This document shows, in pieces, positions 31,002-38,228 of a stretch of DNA of 64,000 bases. The translations under genes were made by a program, and so were the position numbers. The stretch lies in the NCBI RefSeq assembly GCF_003671765.1, contig NZ_QPIB01000009.1, positions 124,001 to 188,000 on the forward strand, written 5' to 3'. The notes below the pieces were generated by a model. It worked only from the letters and a program-made list of their open reading frames with translations. It had not been told where the DNA came from and searched no databases. Every line of letters begins with the position of its first letter. Within the stretch, counting starts at the first letter, position 1. This stretch comes from Xenophilus sp. E41 (GTDB lineage Bacteria; Pseudomonadota; Gammaproteobacteria; Burkholderiales; Burkholderiaceae_C).

Positions 31002-31318
31002 TGGACTACCTGAAGAAGCAGACCAGCGCCACCAAGAGCATCACGAAGTTCGGTAATGGCCTGAACGCTGAACTCAACTACCTCGATACAGGCGCGAAGC
31101 AAAAGATTTCGTGCGTAGTCGTCTCGTCGGATGAAAGCTACCTTGAAGGCAGCGTGCACCGCAAGGCAAAGAGGGCGCTGGTGTCTGGTGCGCTTAAAAC
31201 GGCGCCGAGAGCAAACGACTTCATTGTCATGGCGAAGCAGACGTTCACGATTCGCGAAGTCGAAGACCTAACGCCTGATGGCAAGACAACCATCATGTTC
31301 AAGCTGTTGGTGTCGTAA
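31001..31318 (+). CDS. Head-tail joining protein (105 aa)
   Basis: A 105-residue beta-rich protein (DYLKKQTSATKSITKFGNGL, SCVVVSSDESYLEGS, KQTFTIREVEDLTPDG) at the position of the head-closure/stopper protein. It overlaps the previous gene by one base. Exact family is not certain; position and size are the main evidence. Confidence 0.65.
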   Translation: MDYLKKQTSATKSITKFGNGLNAELNYLDTGAKQKISCVVVSSDESYLEGSVHRKAKRALVSGALKTAPRANDFIVMAKQTFTIREVEDLTPDGKTTIMFKLLVS

Positions 31319-31329
31319 GGGGAGGGCGC

Positions 31330-31740
31330 ATGAACCTAAGCACCGCACGCACCATCCTTCTTGAGCACGCAAAGCTGCTGACGAACATTGGCCGTATTAC
31401 TGTTGAGAACGACAACTATGAGGCGAAGAACCGGGAGCCGTGGGCACGTTTCAGTCTCACGCCAGTAGAGACCATCGTTCAGACAGTTGGACAAGACCCA
31501 TGGCTGCGCATTGGCGGCCTTGCAACGATCCAGCTCTTTGAGCCTGTCGGCGTGGGAGCAGCCTCGCTGTTCACCAAAGCTGACGCTGTCATCGCCCACT
31601 TCAAGACCGCATCGCGGCTTGGCACCTCACCTGACATCGTGCACATCGAAAAGTCTTTCGGCTCGAACACGATTGACGGTCCGTCCTTCTCCAGGCTGAA
31701 CGTATACGTGCGTTGGTACGCCTTCACGCGTGACGCATAA
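31330..31740 (+). CDS. Probable tail terminator protein (136 aa)
   Basis: A 136-residue protein with WARFSLTPVET, GGLATIQLFEPVGVGAASLF and a C-terminal VRWYAF, the layout of tail-terminator/DUF4128-like proteins that cap the tail tube in lambda-type phages. It lies directly before the tail tube gene, and its stop codon is the TAA of a TAAATA motif. Confidence 0.72.
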   Translation: MNLSTARTILLEHAKLLTNIGRITVENDNYEAKNREPWARFSLTPVETIVQTVGQDPWLRIGGLATIQLFEPVGVGAASLFTKADAVIAHFKTASRLGTSPDIVHIEKSFGSNTIDGPSFSRLNVYVRWYAFTRDA

Positions 31741-31743
31741 ATA
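31738..31743 (+). promoter_or_regulatory. TAAATA motif before the tail tube gene
   Basis: TAAATA overlaps the stop of the previous gene; TAAATAAGAAC is shared with the portal leader. The ATG is 30 bases downstream. Confidence 0.5.
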
Positions 31744-31772
31744 AGAACTACAAGATTTAGGGAGCCCAAACA

Positions 31773-32681
31773 ATGGCATTCGCACAGAACTCACGTGTAC
31801 AGGTTTTAACCGTACCGGAAACCAGCCTAGGTGTTACGCCTGCTACCCCGACCATGGCGCTTAAGCCAGTCGTTTCGAGTAGCGTGAACCTCACCAAGAC
31901 CCTCATCAACTCAAATGCACTGACCGGCAATCGCCGCAAGAAGTTCTCCCGCCATGGCAACACGGCGGTCGGCGGGGAAATCGCAGTTGAGCTGTCGTAT
32001 GGTCAGTTTGACGACCTCATTGCTGGTGCAATGCTCAGCGACTGGACGACGGACGTGCTTCGCATTGGCACCACCCGTAAGTCGTTCAGTGTCGAAGTCG
32101 GCTCGCTGGATGTGGCCCAGTACCAGCTCTTCAAGGGTGTCGTGCCTAACACCATGTCGGTTGACGTGGCACAGGACTCCATCATCGGTCTGTCCTTCGG
32201 CCTGATCGGCAAGAGCCAAACTACTGCTACTTCGACAGCGGCAACGACCGTCACCCCAGCTCTGTCCAATGAGCCAATGGTGCACAAGGAAGGCAGCATC
32301 TCTGTTGACGGCGTCGAACTCGGCATCGTCACCGCCTTCAGCTTCCAGATCGACAACGGCTACCAAGCTGCATACGCAATCGGCTCGGGCGACGCTGCTG
32401 ACATTGCCTACGGGCAAGCCGCAGTCACGGGCTCTATGACTGTCTACTTCCAAGACCTCGTCATGTACAACCGTTTCATCAATGAGACGCAGGTGGCTGT
32501 CGAGCTTGTGACGGAAGACCCAGCGGGCAACAAGTACACCTGGCTGATGAACAACGTGCAGTTCAACACTGGCACTCTTCCGGTCGGTGGCGCTGGTCCA
32601 CGCACCATCACGATGTCCTTTGAGGCACTCGATGACGACGGAACACATGGGCCGCTGGAAATCACCCGCGAAGCTGCCTAA
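31773..32681 (+). CDS. Major tail tube protein
   Basis: A 302-residue tail tube protein of the long non-contractile type. The N-terminus QVLTVPETSLGVTPATPTMA (the usual xExTxGxTPxxP pattern) and the C-terminal beta-rich half, ending RTITMSFEALDDDG, are typical. It polymerises around the tape measure to make the tail shaft. The next gene overlaps its stop by one base. Confidence 0.85.
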   Translation: MAFAQNSRVQVLTVPETSLGVTPATPTMALKPVVSSSVNLTKTLINSNALTGNRRKKFSRHGNTAVGGEIAVELSYGQFDDLIAGAMLSDWTTDVLRIGTTRKSFSVEVGSLDVAQYQLFKGVVPNTMSVDVAQDSIIGLSFGLIGKSQTTATSTAATTVTPALSNEPMVHKEGSISVDGVELGIVTAFSFQIDNGYQAAYAIGSGDAADIAYGQAAVTGSMTVYFQDLVMYNRFINETQVAVELVTEDPAGNKYTWLMNNVQFNTGTLPVGGAGPRTITMSFEALDDDGTHGPLEITREAA

Positions 32682-32971
32682 TGAGCAAGGTCAAGGCTGC
32701 GCAAGAGGAATTGGTATCGGAGATTGCTGCGGACATGCTCTTTCGGATCATGCTCCGCACTCCAGTCGATACGGGTCTTCTGCAAAGCTCCTTTGAGATT
32801 CAAGACCTCACCGCTGACGGCTTCACTATCGTCAACGACACCCCGTACGCGCTCTACGTTGAAGAGGGCACCGAAAAGATGGGACCAGCACACATGGTGC
32901 GGGCCACTCTTGAGGAACGACAAGAAATTGTTGATCGCGCGGCACTAACAATTAAAACAAGACTCGCATGA
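32681..32971 (+). CDS. HK97 gp10-like neck/tail completion protein (96 aa)
   Basis: A 96-residue protein with RTPVDTGLLQSSFEI, NDTPYALYVEEGTEKMGPAHMVRATLEE, the signature of the HK97 gp10-like family. It is unusual in lying after the tail tube; in most siphoviruses it precedes it. It overlaps the tube gene and the assembly chaperone gene (ATGA). Confidence 0.85.
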   Translation: MSKVKAAQEELVSEIAADMLFRIMLRTPVDTGLLQSSFEIQDLTADGFTIVNDTPYALYVEEGTEKMGPAHMVRATLEERQEIVDRAALTIKTRLA

Positions 32972-33363
32972 CCAAAGCAACATCCATCAAGGATTTTCAC
33001 TCGAAGACCAAGTCAGTTAAAGTCCACAACCCCGAAGACCGGAACGATATCTTTCTGCGTGAAGACGGCTCGCCAGTGACCATCGAAATTGTTGGCCCAT
33101 TTAGCGCAGAGTTCTTGAAGGCAAACATCGAGTGTCAACGTCAAAAGTTGAAACTTGAAGTTGAGCAAATTGGTGATCCTGAGGTCACTGAAAACATCAA
33201 TCTTGAATTCCTGTCAAAGTTAATTGTTGGGTGGAACGCGCCAGAATTTTTCGGTGAATACAGCAAAGATGCGGCCCTTGCTTTGCTCATGGACCGTAAA
33301 ACAAGCTGGATCGCTTACCAAGTTGACGCCGCATTTAACAAGTTCGATTTTTTCAAAGGCTGA
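32968..33363 (+). CDS. Tail assembly chaperone (gpG-like, zero frame)
   Basis: A 131-residue protein at the lambda G position. Near its end the codons GAT-TTT-TTC-AAA place a canonical T TTT TTC slippery heptamer (33348-33354) three codons before the TGA. Most ribosomes would make this short form; a minus-one slip continues into the downstream frame for 136 more residues. Tail assembly chaperones coat the tape measure protein before tube polymerisation. Confidence 0.85.
   Translation: MTKATSIKDFHSKTKSVKVHNPEDRNDIFLREDGSPVTIEIVGPFSAEFLKANIECQRQKLKLEVEQIGDPEVTENINLEFLSKLIVGWNAPEFFGEYSKDAALALLMDRKTSWIAYQVDAAFNKFDFFKG
33348..33354 (+). other. Programmed -1 frameshift site (T TTT TTC)
   Basis: The heptamer is in the correct phase (T-TTT-TTC). 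After the slip the minus-one frame reads QRLTERLCNWTRHQ and stays open to 33764. Confidence 0.85.
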
Positions 33364-33764
33364 CGGAAAGGCTGTGCAACTGGACGCGCCACCAAGTTGC
33401 ACTTGATTCCGAGTACGAATCGGGCCTGACTGTCAGGGAAAATCTAAAGCGCATATCATCGCAGACAAAGAAATTGTTTGATGACGTGGTCAAGGAGCAA
33501 GGCGACGCTCTCCCACCTGCGGATAAATATCCTGAGCAGCTGGATTACTTGAACAGGATGTTTGTCGAACTCAGTAGATCACGCACGTACGATCATGGCT
33601 TCGCAAAATGTCTCTCCTTTGTGGAGATCAAGGCTTATCTCGAACTGACTGGCGCAAAGCTTGATTACGAAGAACTCCAGATAATCATTCAAGTGGATGA
33701 TGCCTGGACGCACCAGTACAACAAAGAGAGAGCAAACGAAAGACAACGCCAAGCTGCTAACTGA
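33354..33764 (+). CDS. Tail assembly chaperone extension (gpT part of gpGT)
   Basis: This frame has no convincing start of its own (first possible start is a TTG at 33474), but it is open without a break back to the slippery site. Translated by minus-one frameshifting it gives a fusion of about 265 residues. The extension includes WTRHQVALDSEYESGLTVRE and a helical C-terminus, as in lambda gpT, which contacts the tail tube subunits. It ends 14 bases before the tape measure gene. Confidence 0.85.
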   Translation, partial: QRLTERLCNWTRHQVALDSEYESGLTVRENLKRISSQTKKLFDDVVKEQGDALPPADKYPEQLDYLNRMFVELSRSRTYDHGFAKCLSFVEIKAYLELTGAKLDYEELQIIIQVDDAWTHQYNKERANERQRQAAN

Positions 33765-33778
33765 AAAGGAAGGCAGCA

Positions 33779-35914
33779 ATGGCGACAGTCAACGAATTTG
33801 CAGAATTAAAAATCAAGGTCGATGCCAGCGAGCTGACAAAGCTCGACAAGGACATTGATCAATCCAAAAAGAAAATTGGCGACCTGGGCGACACCGCATC
33901 AAAGAGCGGTGGTGGCCTTGGCTCGCTCGGTAGTGCCGCAGAAGGTGCCGGCGCTGGCCTTGGCACGTTTGCCGTGGCTGCAGGTGCAGCAGCAGTAGCA
34001 GTCGGATTTGTAGTCACGAAGGTAGCGGACTCTATTGGCTGGTTTGTGGACCTCGGGAAGACAGCGCTCGACGTGTCCGACAAACTCAATGACTTCTCCG
34101 AGCAGACGCTCATCTCCACTACCCGGCTCAACTACCTCACCAACGCATACAAGCTGACAGGTGTCACGGCCAAGGAGGTCATCGACAACGCTGAAGCTCT
34201 CTCTGGCAAGCTCGCCAAGCAGGACGAGGCGACAGGTAAGGTCGTCATGGCGATGGAGAAGTTGGGTGTCTCCACGAAGGACGCCAACGGAGAACAGAAG
34301 ACGGCGCTCCAGCTCCAAGAGGACATCGTCGTGGCCGCATCGAAGGCCAAGGACGCGTCCGAAGGGCACGCCCTGGCCGTTGCCGCACTGGGCACCTCCT
34401 ACTACAAGCTTCGCCAGCCAATCCTTGACGTGAAGGAGAAGGGCGAGGCTATGTACGACCTGATGGTCAAGACAGGTGGGTACATGAGCGGCGACATGTC
34501 GAAGGCGTCGGGCGAGCTGCATGACAACCTTGACCGCCTGAAGGTCGTCTTCGGCGGCATCGGCACCACCATCGCTAAGGTAGCCCTTCCAGCGCTGAGT
34601 GCGGTGGCTGAGAAGGTGTTGAGTGTCGCGACGACGGTTGCCCAGGCTATCGCGCGTATCACCGGCATGAACCCAGCAACGGAGAAGGTCAACGATGCCA
34701 TTGGGGACATCAACCGCCAGAAGTCCATTGCTGAGGCGACCATCGCCAAGCTTGAGGGCAGCGAGTTCGGCCAGACCGCGCAGGGTCAGAAGGCTTTGCA
34801 GTCGGCCAAGGACCAACTTGCTCTCTTGCAGGAGCGCAGCCGTGAAATGGCACGGTACAAGACCGCCACGGATGCAGCAGCCGCAGCACAAAAGAAGCTT
34901 GACCTGCAAGGTACTCCGGGCGAAGGTCAGTCCACGGCATCTGCTCGCGACCCAAAGCCATCAAAGGGCAGCAAGGAGAAGGCGGAGAAGGAGCCAAAGA
35001 CACTCTCCGACATCGACATTTACAAGAAGCAGCAGGCGGCGCTCGAAGACTTCCGCAAGTCAGAGGAAGAGCTTGCGAACTGGGAAAAGAGCGAGCGCGA
35101 AAAGGCGGCGAAGCAGGAAGAGCACATGCACAAGCTCCTTGAGCACCGTGCTGAGCTGTACAAGGGGTACATCGACCAGAACTATGAAGTGATGAAGCAG
35201 TTGGCAGAGGTCAACACTCTTGAGGAAAAGGGGCTGCTCACCACGGAAGAGGCGATCAAGGCTCGCCAGAAGCTGAATGATGAGCGCGCACCAGAGACCT
35301 TCGCTGAGGGCTGGAGCAGCGCCATGAAGAAGTTCTCCAAGGACGCGCAGGACAGCGCGAAGGCTGGCGAGGACGCATTCAACAGCTTCGCTAACAACGT
35401 CGAAGGCGCCCTCAACAACTTCATCCAGACGGGCAAGTTCTCGTTCTCCGACTTTGCACGCTCTGTCATCGCTGACCTGGGCAAGATGGCCGCGAAGGCA
35501 GCTGCATCAGGCATTGCCAACCTCCTGAGCGGTGCCATTGGCTCGGCGCTTGGTAGTGGTACCAACTGGGCGTCCAACGGATCTGGCTTCGGCACGGGCA
35601 GCAACTTCGGGAACATGGATTTTGGCGGCTTCTTTGCTGATGGTGGTGATCCTCCAGTCGGAAAGGTGTCCGTGGTCGGTGAGAACGGACCAGAGGTGTT
35701 CGTGCCGAAGACTGCGGGCACGATCATCCCGAACAGCGCTTTGAGCGGTGGCAACCTCAACGTGGGTGGCATCACCATCAACGTGCAAGGTGGACAGACC
35801 AACGAAGAGACCGGCAACGTCGTAAGTAAGAAGATGCTCACCGTGATTAACGGATTAGTAGATCAACGCATCACCCACGGCTTGCGACGAGGCAACCGCT
35901 TGAACCCACTGTAA
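33779..35914 (+). CDS. Tape measure protein
   Basis: A 711-residue protein: an N-terminal coiled coil (ELTKLDKDIDQSKKKIGDLG), a Gly/Ala-rich hydrophobic region (residues about 45-90), a long helical middle (residues about 370-560), and a C-terminal SFSDFARSVIADLGKMAAKA plus GGF.ADGG..P.GK.SVVGENGPEVFVP motif found in lambda H-like proteins. It sets tail length; using the usual 1.5 angstrom per residue for a helix, 711 residues imply a tail of roughly 100 nm. Confidence 0.92.
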   Translation: MATVNEFAELKIKVDASELTKLDKDIDQSKKKIGDLGDTASKSGGGLGSLGSAAEGAGAGLGTFAVAAGAAAVAVGFVVTKVADSIGWFVDLGKTALDVSDKLNDFSEQTLISTTRLNYLTNAYKLTGVTAKEVIDNAEALSGKLAKQDEATGKVVMAMEKLGVSTKDANGEQKTALQLQEDIVVAASKAKDASEGHALAVAALGTSYYKLRQPILDVKEKGEAMYDLMVKTGGYMSGDMSKASGELHDNLDRLKVVFGGIGTTIAKVALPALSAVAEKVLSVATTVAQAIARITGMNPATEKVNDAIGDINRQKSIAEATIAKLEGSEFGQTAQGQKALQSAKDQLALLQERSREMARYKTATDAAAAAQKKLDLQGTPGEGQSTASARDPKPSKGSKEKAEKEPKTLSDIDIYKKQQAALEDFRKSEEELANWEKSEREKAAKQEEHMHKLLEHRAELYKGYIDQNYEVMKQLAEVNTLEEKGLLTTEEAIKARQKLNDERAPETFAEGWSSAMKKFSKDAQDSAKAGEDAFNSFANNVEGALNNFIQTGKFSFSDFARSVIADLGKMAAKAAASGIANLLSGAIGSALGSGTNWASNGSGFGTGSNFGNMDFGGFFADGGDPPVGKVSVVGENGPEVFVPKTAGTIIPNSALSGGNLNVGGITINVQGGQTNEETGNVVSKKMLTVINGLVDQRITHGLRRGNRLNPL

Positions 35915-35918
35915 GAAC

Positions 35919-35952
35919 TAAATAGCTGCTGGAGGTATGAATGCCAGCAGCT
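35919..35952 (+). promoter_or_regulatory. TAAATA motif with start codon in a hairpin loop
   Basis: TAAATA (35919-35924) leads into AGCTGCTGG (35924-35932) and CCAGCAGCT (35944-35952), a perfect 9-bp stem. Part of the GGAGG ribosome site and the ATG at 35941 fall in the 11-base loop. Confidence 0.65.
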
Positions 35953-36285
35953 TTACCACTTACAGACCGCATTTCACAGTCGTCTCAACGCAAGACGACA
36001 CCACGCAGCATCAGTTGCCAGTTTGGCGACGGGTACGAACAGATTCGCCCTGACGGCATCAACTACCTTGTTGATGAATGGTCCATTCAATATGAGGCAC
36101 TGAACGCCACTGAGCGCGCAACACTTGTCAACGTGCTTCGCAGCGTGGGTGCTTGGGACTACCTCACGTGGACACCCATCGGCTCATCTACGCCGCTTAA
36201 GTGGCGAGTAGTTGGAGGTTGGACTGAGTCGCCGCAATCCGGCGCTCTGTACTCCCTGAGCTTCAACCTCAAGCAGTTCTTCTAA
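35941..36285 (+). CDS. Minor tail protein (lambda M-like)
   Basis: A 114-residue protein with SCQFGDGYEQIRPDGIN, LVDEWSIQYEAL and GAWDYLTWTP, characteristic of the phage minor tail protein M family at the tail tip. It shares its last base with the L-like gene's ATG (TAATG arrangement). Its first codons form one arm of the leader hairpin. Confidence 0.87.
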   Translation: MPAALPLTDRISQSSQRKTTPRSISCQFGDGYEQIRPDGINYLVDEWSIQYEALNATERATLVNVLRSVGAWDYLTWTPIGSSTPLKWRVVGGWTESPQSGALYSLSFNLKQFF

Positions 36286-36818
36286 TGCCGATTCCGTACT
36301 CAGAGATTCGGTCCCTCACGCAGGACTCACCCCTGATCGACCTGTTCATCTTGGACCTGATAAACGGGGAGACTCACCGCTTTTGCAACGAGGCAGCAGC
36401 CGACGGGGGAGCGCTCTTCCTTTCAGGAGTTCCGTATTACCCGCTTCCCGTAGTCATAGAAGGCTTCGGACAGAACAACACCGGCGCGCCTCAGCGCCCG
36501 ACTATCAGCATTTCGAATGTGTCGAGAGAGCTACTGTCTTTGGTCGTTTCGTACGGCGACATGGTCGGGTCAACCATCAGTCGTATCCGCATCTTTGCGA
36601 AGAACCTCGACGGAGGTTCTTCACCCGATCCAGATCAAATCTTCGGACCAGAAAAATACCTCATCACGAAAAAGATCGTCCACAACCACACCATGATCCA
36701 GTGGGAGATTGCTGCGCCATTCGACCGTCCGAACACCAAACTCCCGATCCGTCAGGCGCTGCGCGATCCAACGTCGAACAGCAAAGGCTTCCCGGGTCTG
36801 GCACGGAGGATTCGATGA
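36285..36818 (+). CDS. Minor tail protein (lambda L-like), short form
   Basis: A 177-residue protein matching the N-terminal part of lambda gpL: SLTQDSPLIDLFILDL, then GVPYYPLPVVIEGFG, NVSRELLSLVVSYGD and TKKIVHNHTMIQWEIAAPFD. Lambda gpL is longer and carries a C-terminal cysteine cluster that binds iron-sulfur; here the protein ends after GLARRIR with a single cysteine, so that domain is absent. The next gene overlaps by four bases. Confidence 0.85.
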   Translation: MPIPYSEIRSLTQDSPLIDLFILDLINGETHRFCNEAAADGGALFLSGVPYYPLPVVIEGFGQNNTGAPQRPTISISNVSRELLSLVVSYGDMVGSTISRIRIFAKNLDGGSSPDPDQIFGPEKYLITKKIVHNHTMIQWEIAAPFDRPNTKLPIRQALRDPTSNSKGFPGLARRIR

Positions 36819-37588
36819 AGCTGAACGACAAAGCTTTGGCTGACTTCCAAGCCCATGTCCTGCGGGACTACCCAAACGAAGCATGCGGCTTCATCGTGAA
36901 GGGCAAGTACATCCCCTGTAAGAACGTCTCCGCGACACCTGAGACACACTTTGAGGTCGATTCAAAGGACTACATAAAGGCACTCAAGAAAGGTCCTCTG
37001 GAAGCACTGCTGCACTCCCACCCATACAAAGAAGGTGAGAGGCTGATGCAGCCTGCCGAATGGCCGACGACCGCTGACATGGAAAGTTGGCTGGCGTGGA
37101 AGATGGAGATTCCATTTGGCATCGTCGGCACGGACGGTGTTGGCTTTACCCGCATGGCGTGGTTGGACGAAGCGAACCCCGAACCCCTGACCGGACGTGA
37201 GTTCATTCACGGCGTCAACGACTGCTTCAGCGTCATCCGCGACTGGTTCAGGCAAGAGCGTGGCATCACGCTGAAGAATTTTGCTCGTGGCTGGGGTTGG
37301 TGGGAGATGGACAAGAACCTCTACGTGGACAACTTCGCAGCGGCAGGCTTTGAAGAGATAGACGTTGACGACCTTCAGGTGGGCGACGTAGTGATGCTCC
37401 AGATTGGCTCGATCCAAGTCATCCACCATGCAGCAGTAGTCGTCGGCAACAACCAAATCTTGCATCACCAATGGCGAAAGCTGAGTCACGTTGACTCGCT
37501 CAGCCGCTGGCACCGATGCATAAAGAAGGCAGTGCGGTTCAACCCAACACTGCTACAGGGAGACAAGAATGAAAACGATCCACTTTGA
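36815..37588 (+). CDS. Tail tip JAB/NlpC-P60 double-peptidase (lambda K-like)
   Basis: A 257-residue two-domain protein. The N-terminal JAB/MPN metalloprotease has LLHSHPYKE with PTTADMESW (the HxH...S/TxxD set). The C-terminal NlpC/P60 cysteine peptidase has NDCFSVIRDW (Cys nucleophile) and IHHAAVVVGNNQILHH (His). In lambda-like phages this tail-tip protein helps open peptidoglycan during entry and tail assembly. It is the only recognisable cell-wall-degrading enzyme of the prophage. Confidence 0.92.
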   Translation: MKLNDKALADFQAHVLRDYPNEACGFIVKGKYIPCKNVSATPETHFEVDSKDYIKALKKGPLEALLHSHPYKEGERLMQPAEWPTTADMESWLAWKMEIPFGIVGTDGVGFTRMAWLDEANPEPLTGREFIHGVNDCFSVIRDWFRQERGITLKNFARGWGWWEMDKNLYVDNFAAAGFEEIDVDDLQVGDVVMLQIGSIQVIHHAAVVVGNNQILHHQWRKLSHVDSLSRWHRCIKKAVRFNPTLLQGDKNENDPL

Positions 37589-38228
37589 CGGAGCCATCGC
37601 CCAGCTTGCTGGATGCGAGACGGTAGAAATGGACGTGAAGAACGCCCAAGACCTCGTCAGTGCGTTGAATAGCCAGGTCAAGGGCTTCCGGAAGTTCGCT
37701 GCGGAAAACAAGATCATCCTGGCCGCGTCGAAAGACGGCATGGAAGATGCCAAGGCCATTGTCAGCCACAACAGGGAAATGACCTTTGAGGGCCGCGACC
37801 ACCTGTGGGTCGTGCCTGCATTCTCAGGCTCAGGTATCGAGACGGCCATCATTGCAGCAGTCGGTGCAACTGGTGCTGCTGCTGTGGCCATCACCGTTGC
37901 AGTGAACCTTGCGGTGTCTTTGGTCACGTCGGCAATCATCAAGGCGCTTGCGCCGTCGCCTGACTCGTCCGAAGGACCAGCAGAGGCAGCAAAGAGACCG
38001 TCGTTCCTCTTCAACGGGTCCATCCTGACGTATGAGCAGGGATACGCAATCCCGTTGATCTACGGCAATCACCATGCCGCAGGCATCGTCATCGGGACCG
38101 ACATCGACGTAGAGGACATTCCGTTTGACTTCGCAACGATGTTCCCTGATCCAGCGGGTGGTGCATCAGGTAGAGGACACGTTCCAGCAGAAGCATGGAT
38201 GAACAACGAAAACGCCGGAGACATGTAA
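37569..38228 (+). CDS. Tail assembly protein (lambda I-like)
   Basis: A 219-residue protein. An N-terminal ubiquitin-like part (TIHFDGAIAQLAGCETVEMD, SALNSQVKGFRKF) is followed by a hydrophobic Gly/Ala segment (residues about 90-125, AVGATGAAAVAITVAVNLAV) and a tail with YIPLIYG-like AIPLIYGNHHAAG, as in lambda gpI. It is required for building the tail tip but absent from mature lambda virions. It overlaps the K-like gene by 20 bases. Confidence 0.87.
   Translation: MKTIHFDGAIAQLAGCETVEMDVKNAQDLVSALNSQVKGFRKFAAENKIILAASKDGMEDAKAIVSHNREMTFEGRDHLWVVPAFSGSGIETAIIAAVGATGAAAVAITVAVNLAVSLVTSAIIKALAPSPDSSEGPAEAAKRPSFLFNGSILTYEQGYAIPLIYGNHHAAGIVIGTDIDVEDIPFDFATMFPDPAGGASGRGHVPAEAWMNNENAGDM

Noticed and set aside
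33534-33539. TAAATA inside the gpT frame
   Set aside because: It is within coding sequence (ADKYPEQ) and far from any start codon; probably chance.
36815-37588. NlpC/P60 protein as the endolysin
   Set aside because: Its JAB partner domain and position between L-like and I-like genes mark it as the tail-tip K-like protein.
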